A stretch of DNA of 64,000 bases from Collinsella sp. AF08-23 (GCF_003479805.1 NZ_QUHV01000002.1:163676-227675); one strand, 5' to 3'; shown: positions 15,027-23,829, counted from the stretch's first letter. Made by a program: numbers and translations. The notes: generated by a model from the sequence alone, not told the origin.

Positions 15027-16550
15027 CTACAGCCGGTAGAGCTCGCCGAACTTCTTTGCCAGGTAGTCGCAGTAGAAGGCGGCGTTGAACGGCGCGCCGC
15101 ACGCATCCTCGACCAGCTCGCCCGCGTCCTTGCCGCGACCCCACTGCCAGATGTTTTCGCGCAGCCACGCGCGCACGGGGGCGAGGTCCCCGGCCGCGCA
15201 GGCGCCTTCCAGGTCAACGCCCGCGCGCTCCATGGCGGGCACGTACTGGGCGTCGTATGCCGAGCCCAGGGCATAGGTTGGGAAGTAGCCAAAGCTGCCG
15301 CCGCTCCAATGAGTGTCCTGCAGCGCGCCAAGGGTGTCATTCGGGACATCGAGGCCCAGGTACTGCTTGGTGAGCTTGGCCCACAGCGCCGGCACGTCCT
15401 TGGCGGTCGCCTCGCCCGCGAACAGCATACGCTCGATGTCGTAGCGGATCATGATGTGGAGCGGGTACGTGAGCTCGTCGGCTTCGGTGCGGATGAGCGA
15501 CGGTGTGGCGATGTTGACCGCACGGTACAGCTCATCCTCGCTCACGCTGCCATAGACCTCGGGTACATGCTTGCGCAACAGGGCGAGCAGCGGCGTCATA
15601 AACGCACGGCTGCGGCCCGCAGTGTTCTCGAAGAAGCGGCTCTGGCTCTCGTGAATGCCAAGCGAGGTGCCGCCCTCCAGGCACGTGCGCGCGTACGCGG
15701 GGTTGACGCCCAGCTCATAGGACGCGTGCCCCGCTTCGTGGATGACGGAGTACACGTTGGAGAGCAGGTTGTCCTCGTAGATGTGGGTGGCAACGCGCGC
15801 GTCGCCCACGGCGAAGCCCTCAGAGAAGGGGTGTTCGGTGAAGGCGAGGCAGGTGTCCGCGAGATCGAGGCCCACGAGCTTCATGAGGTCGAAGGACATC
15901 GCGCGCTGGACGGCGTCGGGGACGTGTGCGGTGAGGAACGGCGCGTTGGGCTGCTCGCCGCGTTCGCCGATGGCATGTACGAGCGGGACGACGGTTTTGC
16001 GCACAGCCTCGAAGAATCGGTCGTAGGCGGCAGCGTCCATGCCGCGTTCGTACTGGTCGAGCCACACGTCGTAGGGGTCGCGCGTGGGGTCCATGTAGCC
16101 GGCGTGGCGCTTGAGGGTCTCGACGATGCGGTCCACGTAGGGCTCGAAGCTCTCCCAGTCGTTGGCGCCCTTCGCCTTGTGCCAGACGGCGTCGGCCTCG
16201 CAGGTGAGGCGGCTCCACGCCTCGACTTCCTCGGTGGGCAGGGCGACGGCTTCGCGCTGGTCGCGGGCGAGTGTGCGCACCTCGGCGAGGACCTGCGGGT
16301 CGGTGAGCTCGCCGGCGGCCACGGCGGTCTCGAGCTCGGCGATGAGCGCGCGGGCGTCCTCACTGGTAAGGAGCTCGTGATGCTCGCCGGCAAGCGCGCC
16401 CATCGCGTCGCCGCGCGCGGCCGCTCCGTTCTCGGGCGCGATGGTTGCGCCGTCGAACTCGGCGATCTTCATCAGGTACTCGCGGGTCCAGAGCTTGGAC
16501 TCGAGCGCGCGAAGGCGCGCGGTGAGGTGTTCGGGGGTGGTGTTTGCCAT
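15027..16550 (-). CDS. Carboxypeptidase Taq-type M32 metallopeptidase
   Basis: The protein has 507 residues, the normal M32 length. This zinc carboxypeptidase removes C-terminal residues from peptides in the cytoplasm. The zinc motif HEAGH is at 271-275. Family signatures HESQSRFFEN, IRTEADELTYPLHIMIRY and DTHWSGGSFGYFPTYALG are all present. The start at 16550 is set by AAGGAGG 5 nt upstream; an ATG 10 codons earlier lacks a site. It is monocistronic and leftward, downstream of a repeat-rich gap. Confidence 0.95.
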   Translation of the reverse strand: MANTTPEHLTARLRALESKLWTREYLMKIAEFDGATIAPENGAAARGDAMGALAGEHHELLTSEDARALIAELETAVAAGELTDPQVLAEVRTLARDQREAVALPTEEVEAWSRLTCEADAVWHKAKGANDWESFEPYVDRIVETLKRHAGYMDPTRDPYDVWLDQYERGMDAAAYDRFFEAVRKTVVPLVHAIGERGEQPNAPFLTAHVPDAVQRAMSFDLMKLVGLDLADTCLAFTEHPFSEGFAVGDARVATHIYEDNLLSNVYSVIHEAGHASYELGVNPAYARTCLEGGTSLGIHESQSRFFENTAGRSRAFMTPLLALLRKHVPEVYGSVSEDELYRAVNIATPSLIRTEADELTYPLHIMIRYDIERMLFAGEATAKDVPALWAKLTKQYLGLDVPNDTLGALQDTHWSGGSFGYFPTYALGSAYDAQYVPAMERAGVDLEGACAAGDLAPVRAWLRENIWQWGRGKDAGELVEDACGAPFNAAFYCDYLAKKFGELYRL

Positions 16551-16650
16551 GGGTCCTCCTTGCGGGTGGAACGTGGTCATTGCCTTTGAGTGTACCCATT
16601 GCCCTTCGGGTGTGGCGGTGGAGTGGCTTTATCTCGCCATCTCATTCAAT

Positions 16651-16730
16651 CGGGGGTGGGCGCAAATTGAACAATTCGAGAGGCGGGGGTTGTGCCAATG
16701 GGGAGGGCGCGTTTTGCTGACGGGGTGGGG
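16651..16730. repeat. Intergenic direct repeat, copy A (left of PTS operon)
   Basis: A 41-nt core at 16687-16727 (GGGTTGTGCCAATGGGGAGG and onward) matches 22004-22044 with only three mismatches. Looser similarity extends upstream (a GCAAATTGAA-like segment). Same orientation as copy B; the two copies bracket the PTS operon. Confidence 0.7.
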
Positions 16731-16774
16731 CCTCTTTGCATCTCCGCGTCTACCTGGGAAGGATTGTGCGTTTT

Positions 16775-16825
16775 GGGCAGGGGCTTTTCGCGCGCGAAGT
16801 AGCCCCACACGAAAAGCCCCTGCCC
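16775..16825. repeat. 16-bp inverted repeat downstream of the SIS gene
   Basis: GGGCAGGGGCTTTTCG (16775-16790) and its exact complement (16810-16825) around a 19-nt loop. It lies 70 bp after the SIS-domain gene stop (leftward). No T-tract follows on the minus strand (AAAA instead), so it may be a U-less terminator or a 3'-stabilising hairpin. Confidence 0.55.
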
Positions 16826-16895
16826 GGTCACCCATGCGCACGCGCGGCAGCAGCCCACCGAGTGGTGCCGTCAGCGCACGGAGCTCGTCTCATGC

Positions 16896-17639
16896 TTAAA
16901 AACTATAGTGGATGCTCTCCTTGTACTCTTCGTAGAGCGTGCGATTGAGCTCATCTCCTCCGTCGAGATTGGCGCTGTAAAAGATTGGCGGATGTGCCAT
17001 ACCCCCGTCGACTAGCTTTTGCACGAGGGCTGCGACAATTGCGTTGAGCATGGTCGCCCCAACGACCGTTGATGTGGGCGATACCTTTTGCTCCATGCCA
17101 TTGACGGCGACGGCTGCATCGCCAATTTCACCGTGGTTGTCCAAGATTATGTCGGCCAGGTCGCACAGACGCTTCCCGGAGGGATGGCGCGAGCTGACCG
17201 ACTTTGAGTACGAAAGATTGGTGATGGCTATAACGGTGGCGCCTGCGTCCTTCGCTGCCATGGCGACTTCAACCGTCACGGGGTTTCGCCCGGAGACGGA
17301 ATGCGCGATGAGGACGTCCCCGGCTTGAAAGTCGGCGCGGTTGTGAGCGAGTTCGGTTCCGTATCCGACGAGTCGTTCCATGGCGCTGGTGTGCGTGATG
17401 GGCTCAGTGTCCAGCATGATCTCTCGGCCAAAAATCGGGTTCATGAGCATGAGCCCTCCAGCTCGATAGTACATCTCTTCAGACAGGATTCCTGCATGAC
17501 TTGCGCCGAACGTGTAGATCGAGTGCTTTTGCCAAATGCAGTCGTAAAGCACATCGACGCATCGGGCCATATGCTCACCCTCGTCACGCTCGATGGTGGA
17601 GAGAAGCTCGCGCACAATGTCGAGGTATTTGAAATCCAT
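16896..17639 (-). CDS. SIS-domain sugar phosphate isomerase-like protein (UPF0309 type)
   Basis: The protein has 247 residues with one SIS domain (about 35-200): FGASHAGILSEEMYYRAGGL at the start, then AHSVSGRNPVTVEVA with the phosphosugar-binding S-x-S-G-R-N pattern, and AAKDAGATVIAITN. The family binds phosphosugars and includes isomerases and etherase-like enzymes. It is the last gene of the leftward PTS operon, so it probably handles the phosphorylated sugar delivered by the PTS. AGAGGAGA lies 8 nt before the ATG. An intrinsic terminator stands between it and the IIC gene, so its expression may be lower or separately driven. Which sugar it acts on is unknown. Confidence 0.85.
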   Translation of the reverse strand: MDFKYLDIVRELLSTIERDEGEHMARCVDVLYDCIWQKHSIYTFGASHAGILSEEMYYRAGGLMLMNPIFGREIMLDTEPITHTSAMERLVGYGTELAHNRADFQAGDVLIAHSVSGRNPVTVEVAMAAKDAGATVIAITNLSYSKSVSSRHPSGKRLCDLADIILDNHGEIGDAAVAVNGMEQKVSPTSTVVGATMLNAIVAALVQKLVDGGMAHPPIFYSANLDGGDELNRTLYEEYKESIHYSF

Positions 17640-17668
17640 GATGACAATCTCCTCTGAAATGTGGGTGT

Positions 17669-17708
17669 AAAAAGGCGCGCTCGGAGAAACATAGTTTCGA
17701 GCGCGCCC
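17669..17708 (-). terminator. Intrinsic terminator inside the PTS operon, between IIC and SIS genes
   Basis: On the minus strand the stem GGCGCGCTCG / CGAGCGCGCC with a 14-nt loop is followed by TTTTT. It is 48 bp past the IIC stop and 30 bp before the SIS start, so the SIS gene needs read-through or its own promoter. Confidence 0.8.
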
Positions 17709-17755
17709 GGGTTCTCGATGGTTTCGCTTGGATCGGAATGATTGCCTATGAGAAG

Positions 17756-19039
17756 TTATGCGATCAAGCGCGCGATAGCACCGACGAGCATGCCCCAAAG
17801 GTCAAAGTCCTGACCGCCGAAGACGAGCATCCAGCTCTGGATGGTGTTGTTGAAGAAGTACGCGCCAAAGCCGACGAGCAGTACAGCGATAACGCCAGAC
17901 ACAGCGGCGCCGACAACAGCGCCACGCACGCCGCCGGTGGCGTTGCCAACGATCGAGGCACATCCGATCTCAAAGAAGCATGTGGAGATCAGCGGGATGA
18001 CGACGGTGGGGAAGATGCCCATGGAGCCGGTGATCAGGATGGTCACGATGGAGGTGATCATGGCAACGATAAAGCCGATGAGCAGAGCATTGGGGGCACA
18101 CGGGAAGATGACCGGGACATCGAGCGCGGGAATGGCACCGGGAACGAGCTTTTCGGCAATGCCCTGGAAGGCGGGAACGATTTCTGCGATGAGCATGCGG
18201 ACGCCCTGGAGCATGATGGTGATACCGACGCCGAAGTAAATCGCATGCGTGAAGATGTAGGTGAAAATACCGGTGGAACCTTCAGCATAGCCCCACACGA
18301 CGGCAGGGTCCTGCCCATTGGCGAGCAGGATGAAGTACATGACAAGGTACGTGAGGGCGATTGCAAAGGAGCCGGTAATGGCGATTTCGCGCAGAAAGCC
18401 GAGGGACTTGGGGAAATTGAGGTCCTCGGTGGAGTGCTCTTTGTCACCGATGACCTTGCCCAGCAAACCTGAGATGACGGACAAACAGGTGGTGGGATGG
18501 CCGATGGTGAACGAGTCATCGCCGGTGACCTGCTTTACGAACGGACGCATAAGATTCGGAGAAACGACCATGTACAGGGCGGTAAAGACGGCTGCGAGGA
18601 TGATGAGCTTGCCGCCCGTGAGGCCCGCGTCGACGCCTGCGGCGATGAATACGAATGGGAACCAATAGAGCATGTGGCCGGTGAGGAAGATGGACTTCCA
18701 CTTGGTGAAGCGGGCGACAAGAATATTGACCGCGAAAGCGAGGATCATGACGATGCCGATCTCAGTGCCGTATTCGGCTCCGATGTCCACCGTGGTCGAT
18801 TCGATCGCCTGGGGCATGATGGTGTTGAAGGCGGTCGAAATGCCGTCGATCGAGTTTCCCGTGATGAGGCCGGTGCCCGTGGAGAGCACGAAGAAGCCCA
18901 CGGCGGTCATGATGGTTCCGCGGACGATCTCGGAGAACGATTTCTTTTGGAGAATAAGGCCGATGCACGCGATGAGTGCGAGGAAGATAGCGCCCTGGCC
19001 AAAGATTTCCTGAATGACAAAATTGAGGATAGCTTCCAT
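17756..19039 (-). CDS. PTS EIIC, ascorbate (UlaA/SgaT) family
   Basis: The protein has 427 residues with about eleven membrane helices. It resembles UlaA along its length: KSFSEIVRGTIMTAVGFFVL, FLTGHMLYWF, FTIGHPTT, GVRMLIAEIVPAFQGIAEKL, then VPGAIPALDVPVIFPCAPNA. It would form the membrane channel that transports and helps phosphorylate the sugar. It lies 11 bp behind the IIB gene. No ulaD, ulaE, ulaF or ulaG gene is present, so ascorbate is not the evident substrate. The ascorbate family also serves other acidic sugars and polyols. Confidence 0.9.
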   Translation of the reverse strand: MEAILNFVIQEIFGQGAIFLALIACIGLILQKKSFSEIVRGTIMTAVGFFVLSTGTGLITGNSIDGISTAFNTIMPQAIESTTVDIGAEYGTEIGIVMILAFAVNILVARFTKWKSIFLTGHMLYWFPFVFIAAGVDAGLTGGKLIILAAVFTALYMVVSPNLMRPFVKQVTGDDSFTIGHPTTCLSVISGLLGKVIGDKEHSTEDLNFPKSLGFLREIAITGSFAIALTYLVMYFILLANGQDPAVVWGYAEGSTGIFTYIFTHAIYFGVGITIMLQGVRMLIAEIVPAFQGIAEKLVPGAIPALDVPVIFPCAPNALLIGFIVAMITSIVTILITGSMGIFPTVVIPLISTCFFEIGCASIVGNATGGVRGAVVGAAVSGVIAVLLVGFGAYFFNNTIQSWMLVFGGQDFDLWGMLVGAIARLIA

Positions 19040-19050
19040 GGTTGCCTCCC

Positions 19051-19338
19051 TTATCGAACGGAATCGAGGTAGGCCAGGGTCTTTTCTTCGACTTCGGCCT
19101 TGTTCATGAAGTTATCGAGCTCGATCACGGGTACCTTGGCGCGATCTTTGATGCGTTCGCCGAGCTCTTTTGAGATGAAAATCACATCACAATCGTTGGC
19201 GCAGCATGAAGCCACATCTCCGCAAAACGCCTCAACTTCGATGTTGTGCGCACGTGCGATCTTCTCGATGTTGGTGCGCAACATGAGCGATGATCCGCAT
19301 CCATATCCGCATACAGTCTGGATTTTCGGAACTCCCAT
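19051..19338 (-). CDS. PTS EIIB, ascorbate/lactose-fold type
   Basis: The protein has 95 residues. The phosphocysteine loop is near the N-terminus: TVCGYGCGSSLMLRTNIEK, with the catalytic Cys in V-C-G. It accepts phosphate from the IIA protein and passes it to the sugar in IIC. The start at 19338 is chosen for AAGGGAG 6 nt upstream and for the loop position typical of IIB; an ATG eight codons earlier is less likely. The gene order IIA-IIB-IIC with separate proteins matches ula-type operons. Confidence 0.88.
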   Translation of the reverse strand: MGVPKIQTVCGYGCGSSLMLRTNIEKIARAHNIEVEAFCGDVASCCANDCDVIFISKELGERIKDRAKVPVIELDNFMNKAEVEEKTLAYLDSVR

Positions 19339-19400
19339 TATTTCTCCCTTCAAGATTGGCATGCGTCTTTTCGCGATGCGTGTCAGTGCCTGTTCGATAG

Positions 19401-19835
19401 CTACTCGTTCAAAAGGTTGTAGAGCTCATCGGCAGACACACATGAGCCCATTCGGTCTAGAAACGTCTCATCGAGCAACTTTTCCGCAATGCGCTGCAGT
19501 CGTGCGATATGAGCTTCACGATCGGTGCATGCGAGGCACATAACAATGCGAACCGGGTCGTTGTCGCATCCAAATGTCACGTCTTCGCTGAAGGTCGCGA
19601 CCGAAAGGTCGCTGACGGTCACGTCGTCGCCCGGTGCAGCATGTGCGATTGCGAAGCCAGGCATGATGACGATGTAAGGCCCGAGCTCATGGACGCTCGC
19701 AATCATCCGGTCGATATAACTCGGATTGATTGATCCACATTCGACGAGGGGTGCCGCCGAGATGCGGATGGCGTCTTCCCAGTTCTTCGCAGTGCAATGA
19801 AGCCGAATGTTGTGTTTGGAGATGCTTTCTTCCAT
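19401..19835 (-). CDS. PTS EIIA, fructose/mannitol/ascorbate (EIIA-2) type
   Basis: The protein has 144 residues. The phosphorylated histidine lies in MPGFAIAHAAPGDDV, with upstream DRMIASVHELGPYIVI matching the UlaC pattern. It takes phosphate from HPr and gives it to IIB. AAAGGA precedes the start. It begins 15 bp after the regulator stop and is similar in sequence to the C-terminal IIA-like domain of that regulator, probably an ancient duplication. Confidence 0.9.
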   Translation of the reverse strand: MEESISKHNIRLHCTAKNWEDAIRISAAPLVECGSINPSYIDRMIASVHELGPYIVIMPGFAIAHAAPGDDVTVSDLSVATFSEDVTFGCDNDPVRIVMCLACTDREAHIARLQRIAEKLLDETFLDRMGSCVSADELYNLLNE

Positions 19836-19850
19836 TGCTTTCCTCCTTTC

Positions 19851-21851
19851 TTATCCGTGCAGGTGTAGGACATCGTCTATCTCAAGGTCGTCACGCTCTA
19901 GCAGGAGGATGTTCTCCTCGCGCTCGAGAATGGGGGCCAGCTTGAGCAAATCGCTTTGTTCCTTATCGCGTACTCCGAGGACGATGATGGTGCGGATATG
20001 CTTTTCATCAGCGGGGCCGAAGGGAATCGTGGAACTCAAGACACACATGGCGAGGCAGTTTTCCTTGATTCCGTCATGTATTCCGGCGTGTACGTATGCG
20101 GTTCCGGGTGTGAGGACCATGTATGGGCCGTAGTCTTCAACGGCACATATCATTCGTTCGACGTAGTGCTGCTCGACAACACCGCGCTTGAGAAGCGGGG
20201 CCGCAGCGATTCGGATCGCCTCACGCCAGTCGGAACAGTCGACACCGACCTGGATATCATCGCGTCTGATCAGATCGTGGATGAAGTGGGGGAGGTCCAT
20301 CGTGTGTTCAGCTTTCGCGTACGAGCGTAGAAAATGCGTGCACATCTTGGAATACGATGCTTGTGCGAGTTCGTTTTTTACCTTTTCCAATGCGCCTTGG
20401 CTCAGTAGGGGATCGACGATGAGCACCGGTGTCTTTTCCCAGGAAAACTCACTTGTCGAGATAATGAGGTCGATAGGGTTCTCGGCTAGGAACGATTTGG
20501 CGTCGGCGGTTGTCATGGGACCATGGACGCGGCATTCCCCGAGTACATGCGAGAGTCTCATCATCAGGATCGAGCTGGAAGCGAGGCCAAAGGAGCAGAG
20601 GAACAAGACATTGAGAACAGTCGAGTCGCGCGCGCTCGTTTCGTAAATTGTGTCGAGGTACATGGCAATGTAGGCGATCTCGCTTTCGTTAAAGGAAATG
20701 CCATGGCGTTCTTCGGCTATGCTCATTTGTTTGCGGGTGAAATCATAAAGGAGGGGGATTGAGACCATGATTTGCCGTGGCGTATCACTATGAATCTGGT
20801 TTCCGTTTCGAACCCTCCAAATGGCTGCGCGAACATGCAGGGTGAGACCATCGATTAGGTGGCGTAATGGTTCGTCTTCTATGACGTGCAGCTCACGCAG
20901 GGCATCCACGAGGTCTCGAGAAATGGTGCTCGCTTCATCCTGATATGAGGTTTCCTCCCGATCGGATGGATCTCCTGCGCCGGAGCGTTGGGAAAGGATG
21001 ACCGAGGCTAGAAAGAAGCTCTCCGTCTCTGAGGGGAAATGCGCGTCGAGAAGTTGCATGAGGGGTAGGAGGTCGGGCGACAATTGCGTGGCCTGATGGT
21101 TTGCTAACGACCCATGGCGATCCGCGGAGTACCGAAGGGGGTTTTCCGGTACCACCCGTGATGACTCGAGTGCTTTGCCCATATGGATTCTCGAAAGGGA
21201 AAAGGCCGTAACGAGTTCCAATCGCTCACGGTCTATGAGGGCACCGTTTTGGAATATCTCGACGCCGTTAACGATGGCCCTCGCGGCGAGCAAGTACGCT
21301 TCGAGTGCCCGCCGGGACATGGGATATGCTATGTCTTGTAGCGCGGAATCGGATAGGATGCCGAGAAAGCAGCGGCGAACTCCGAGCTCGTCGCCAATCA
21401 GGCGGACTCCTTTGCCGCGATCGCGCTGACAGACGACATTTGCCTGGGCGAAGAACTGTTCGACCGCCTCGAAGTTTGCCACTAACGTTTGGCGACTCAC
21501 GCGGCAGGTGTCGGCGATGCGTTGGAATGTCATGAGCGGATTAAGCAAGAGGAGTAGCTCCGCGACGGCGCACTGTTCCGTTGTGTTGAGGGTATGCAGC
21601 TCGGCACGATTGGCCTGTGCTTGCAAGGCGGCTCGCGTTTCCGATGCACATGAGAGGCGGATGCCCGTCCCGGGGACCCTTTCGAGAGCGGCGCCATGTT
21701 GGGCCATGAAAGACTCCACCGAGCGAAGGTCGCTGCGAACGGTACGTGCTGACGCATCGACGCTCCTCGCAAGGTCTGCGACGGTGCAAAAGGTGGTCTC
21801 ACGGCATAGCTTACGTACAAGCTCGCGCTGCCTGCTGGTAAGTTCGACCAT
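19851..21851 (-). CDS. PRD-containing transcriptional regulator (LicR/MtlR-like) with IIB- and IIA-like domains
   Basis: The protein has 666 residues. An N-terminal HTH (about 1-65) and a second HTH (about 95-165) come first. Two PRD regions follow (about 190-300 and 310-420), then a IIB-like segment with a Cys (FLCSFGLASSSI) and a C-terminal EIIA-2 domain (about 520-660) with a histidine in TPGTAYVHAG. Such regulators are controlled by PTS phosphorylation of PRD, IIB and IIA residues and activate the neighbouring PTS operon. GGGGG lies about 6 nt before the ATG. It is the first gene of the leftward operon. Confidence 0.9.
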   Translation of the reverse strand: MVELTSRQRELVRKLCRETTFCTVADLARSVDASARTVRSDLRSVESFMAQHGAALERVPGTGIRLSCASETRAALQAQANRAELHTLNTTEQCAVAELLLLLNPLMTFQRIADTCRVSRQTLVANFEAVEQFFAQANVVCQRDRGKGVRLIGDELGVRRCFLGILSDSALQDIAYPMSRRALEAYLLAARAIVNGVEIFQNGALIDRERLELVTAFSLSRIHMGKALESSRVVPENPLRYSADRHGSLANHQATQLSPDLLPLMQLLDAHFPSETESFFLASVILSQRSGAGDPSDREETSYQDEASTISRDLVDALRELHVIEDEPLRHLIDGLTLHVRAAIWRVRNGNQIHSDTPRQIMVSIPLLYDFTRKQMSIAEERHGISFNESEIAYIAMYLDTIYETSARDSTVLNVLFLCSFGLASSSILMMRLSHVLGECRVHGPMTTADAKSFLAENPIDLIISTSEFSWEKTPVLIVDPLLSQGALEKVKNELAQASYSKMCTHFLRSYAKAEHTMDLPHFIHDLIRRDDIQVGVDCSDWREAIRIAAAPLLKRGVVEQHYVERMICAVEDYGPYMVLTPGTAYVHAGIHDGIKENCLAMCVLSSTIPFGPADEKHIRTIIVLGVRDKEQSDLLKLAPILEREENILLLERDDLEIDDVLHLHG

Positions 21852-22176
21852 GGCGACCCCCTTTCTTTGCTCGGGCTAAATTCCCTAATCACATAGTCAT
21901 AAAATTGCTACACACTCTCAACACAAGATGTGGTCAGCGGCTGCGGCAACTTTTTGATTTGGATCTTCGGGGGCAGGTGCGAATTGGTCAAATTGAAAGG
22001 CTTGGGTTGTGCTAATGGGGAGGGCACGCTTTGCTGACGGGGTGTGGTCGCCCATGATAAGACGCGGCCAATTCCCTGGGCGCGGCGTTTGTCGGGTATG
22101 CGTAGACCCTGATTTCGAGCCATATGCAAAGGCGCTCGTTCTCAATCGCAAGCCGTCTCTGTGTTATCATCGTGAC
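21852..22176. other. Divergent gap between PTS regulator and T-box leader
   Basis: Holds AT-richer sequence just upstream of the regulator (21880-21950, probable promoter zone of the PTS operon), copy B of the intergenic repeat, and TATCAT at 22165-22170 as a likely -10 box for the pheST transcript. No gene is supported. Confidence 0.5.
21968..22047. repeat. Intergenic direct repeat, copy B (right of PTS operon)
   Basis: Its core at 22004-22044 is 38/41 identical to 16687-16727 and in the same orientation. The weaker flank GCGAATTGGTCAAATTGAAA resembles the segment left of copy A. Confidence 0.7.
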
Positions 22177-22527
22177 CACTGCGTTGACGGAGAGGTCGGG
22201 CCTCACCGCATCGCCGCCTAAGAGAGGGAGGGCCACCGGCTGCGAGCCCACCTGCGGCGAGGAGATCCGAGTTCACTCCCGAGCTGCGACCTGAACGGCC
22301 GCCCCGCAACAGAGGGTGCTTCCCATGTGTTGCGCGAGGCGCTGGGGCGGATGCGCAATATGCACCCGACCCCAACTGCACGCTGAGTAGGGAAGCCGCG
22401 CGCCCGCGCGACATCGGGCAAAAGAGGGCTCGCCGGGCAGACAACCGGCGGCCAATCAAGGTGGTACCGCGGAACTCATCCGTCCTTGGGAGTGCGAAAA
22501 CGCACGATCCCAAGGGCGGATTTTTCT
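22177..22527 (+). promoter_or_regulatory. T-box riboswitch for pheST
   Basis: The canonical T-box sequence AAGGTGGTACCGCGG is at about 22459-22472. It is followed by a terminator stem GTCCTTGGGA / TCCCAAGGGC (about 22482-22517) and TTTTT, ending 54 bp before pheS. The leader upstream is about 280 nt with several pairable segments. A UUC triplet followed by A at 22272-22274, in a bulged region, is a candidate specifier matching the Phe anticodon GAA. Known mechanism: uncharged tRNA stabilises the antiterminator. The specifier position and the leader 5' end are inference. Confidence 0.9.
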
Positions 22528-22579
22528 ATGGAACAACGCGGCAACGCAGTGCGTTGCCGTTGGAAGGAGAGGGGACGTA

Positions 22580-23656
22580 ATGAGTCTGATCGACGAACTT
22601 GAGGAGCTCGAACAGCGGGCCCGCGAGATGATCGAGAGCGCCGAGACGGCGGAGAAGCTCGAGGCCGCGCGCGTGGCGCTCATGGGCCGCAAAGGCGAGA
22701 TCACCGGCCTCATGCGCATGATGGGCAAGATCGAGCCCGAGGAGCGCCCGGTGCTCGGCAAGCGCGCCAACGAGATGCGCCGTATGGCCGAGACCCTGCT
22801 TGAGGGCCGCATGAAGCAGCTCAAGCGCGCCGCCATCACCGAGCTCATGGCGACCGAGGCCGTAGACATCACGCTGCCCGGCGCCCGTCCGCAGATCGGT
22901 CACGCGCACCTCATCAACCAGATCATCGAAGAAGTTGAGGATGTGTTCTGTGGCATCGGCTACACCGTCGAGACCGGCCCGCAGGTCGAGTCCAGCTGGT
23001 ACAACTTCACCGCCCTCAACGCGCCGCTCGATCACCCGAGCCGCTCTGCGCGCGACACCTTCTACGTGAAGGACAACGCCCCCGGCACCGCGGCGCACCC
23101 CGAGGAGCACGCTCACGGCGAGTCCGACGTGCTGCTGCGCACGCAGACCTCCGGCGTGCAGATTCACACCATGGAGACGCAGGAGCCTCCCATTTACATG
23201 ATCGCCCCGGGCCGCGTGTACCGTCCGGATACGGCCGACGCCTGCCACCTGCCCCAGTTCCACCAGATAGAGGGCCTCGTGGTCGATCGCGGCATTACCT
23301 TCGGCGACCTCAAGGGCACGCTCGACTACTTCGTCAAGTGCATGTTCGGTGAGGATCGCGCCACGCGCTACCGCCCGCATTTCTTCCCGTTCACCGAGCC
23401 CTCCTGCGAGGTCGACGTGAGCTGCGGCGTGTGCGGTGGCGAGGGCTGCCCCTTCTGCAAGCACTCTGGGTGGATCGAGATCCTCGGTTGCGGCATGGTC
23501 GACCCCAATGTCCTGCGCAACTGCGGCATCGACCCGGACGTCTACTCCGGCTTCGCGTTCGGCGCCGGCGTCGAGCGCATCGCGGCGCTCCGCTACGACC
23601 TGCCCGACCTGCGCGCGCTCGTGACCGGTGACATGCGCTTCCTTAATCAGTTCTAA
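22580..23656 (+). CDS. pheS: Phenylalanyl-tRNA synthetase alpha subunit
   Basis: The protein has 358 residues. An N-terminal coiled-coil arm (about 1-90) binds tRNA-Phe. The class II catalytic core has motif 2 (GRVYRPDTADACHLPQFHQI), the GLVVDRGITF segment and motif 3 (FAFGAGVERIAALRY). With PheT it forms the alpha2-beta2 enzyme that charges tRNA-Phe. GGAAGGAG lies about 9 nt before the ATG. It is controlled by the T-box just upstream. Confidence 0.97.
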   Translation: MSLIDELEELEQRAREMIESAETAEKLEAARVALMGRKGEITGLMRMMGKIEPEERPVLGKRANEMRRMAETLLEGRMKQLKRAAITELMATEAVDITLPGARPQIGHAHLINQIIEEVEDVFCGIGYTVETGPQVESSWYNFTALNAPLDHPSRSARDTFYVKDNAPGTAAHPEEHAHGESDVLLRTQTSGVQIHTMETQEPPIYMIAPGRVYRPDTADACHLPQFHQIEGLVVDRGITFGDLKGTLDYFVKCMFGEDRATRYRPHFFPFTEPSCEVDVSCGVCGGEGCPFCKHSGWIEILGCGMVDPNVLRNCGIDPDVYSGFAFGAGVERIAALRYDLPDLRALVTGDMRFLNQF

Positions 23657-23670
23657 TCCCGGCGGCTTTC

Positions 23671-23755
23671 CCAGGCACCCGACCTTGGCCTTCAATCGTC
23701 GGTCGCGTACCTAAGTACGCTTCCCTCCTCTTTCAGGCCAATCTCGGGCACCTGG
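23671..23755. repeat. 86-bp-class hairpin repeat, copy 1 (between pheS and pheT)
   Basis: Starts CCAGGCACCCGACC and ends ATCTCGGGCACCTGG. The inner arms TTGGCCTT / AGGCCAA pair, and a GTACCTAAGTAC mini-dyad sits at the tip. It folds as one long imperfect hairpin and has no T-tract. Confidence 0.8.
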
Positions 23756-23829
23756 AAAACCCGTCTCCGCTTCAGGGTTTTGTTGCTGATTTTTCGTTGT
23801 TGATTTCACTTCTTTAGAAGAGGTTTGAG

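Larger units (their letters stand above)
16551..16895. other. Repeat-bearing gap between carboxypeptidase and PTS operon
   Basis: Contains copy A of an intergenic direct repeat (16651-16730) and a 16-bp inverted repeat (16775-16825). No supported gene. Confidence 0.6.

Noticed and set aside
16775..16825. Hairpin considered as an intrinsic terminator of the PTS operon
   Set aside because: No U-tract follows on the minus strand; listed as an inverted repeat instead.
16896..19835. Naming the PTS genes ulaA/B/C
   Set aside because: Only the transport subunits resemble the ascorbate system; none of the catabolic genes is present, so the symbol would imply an unsupported substrate.
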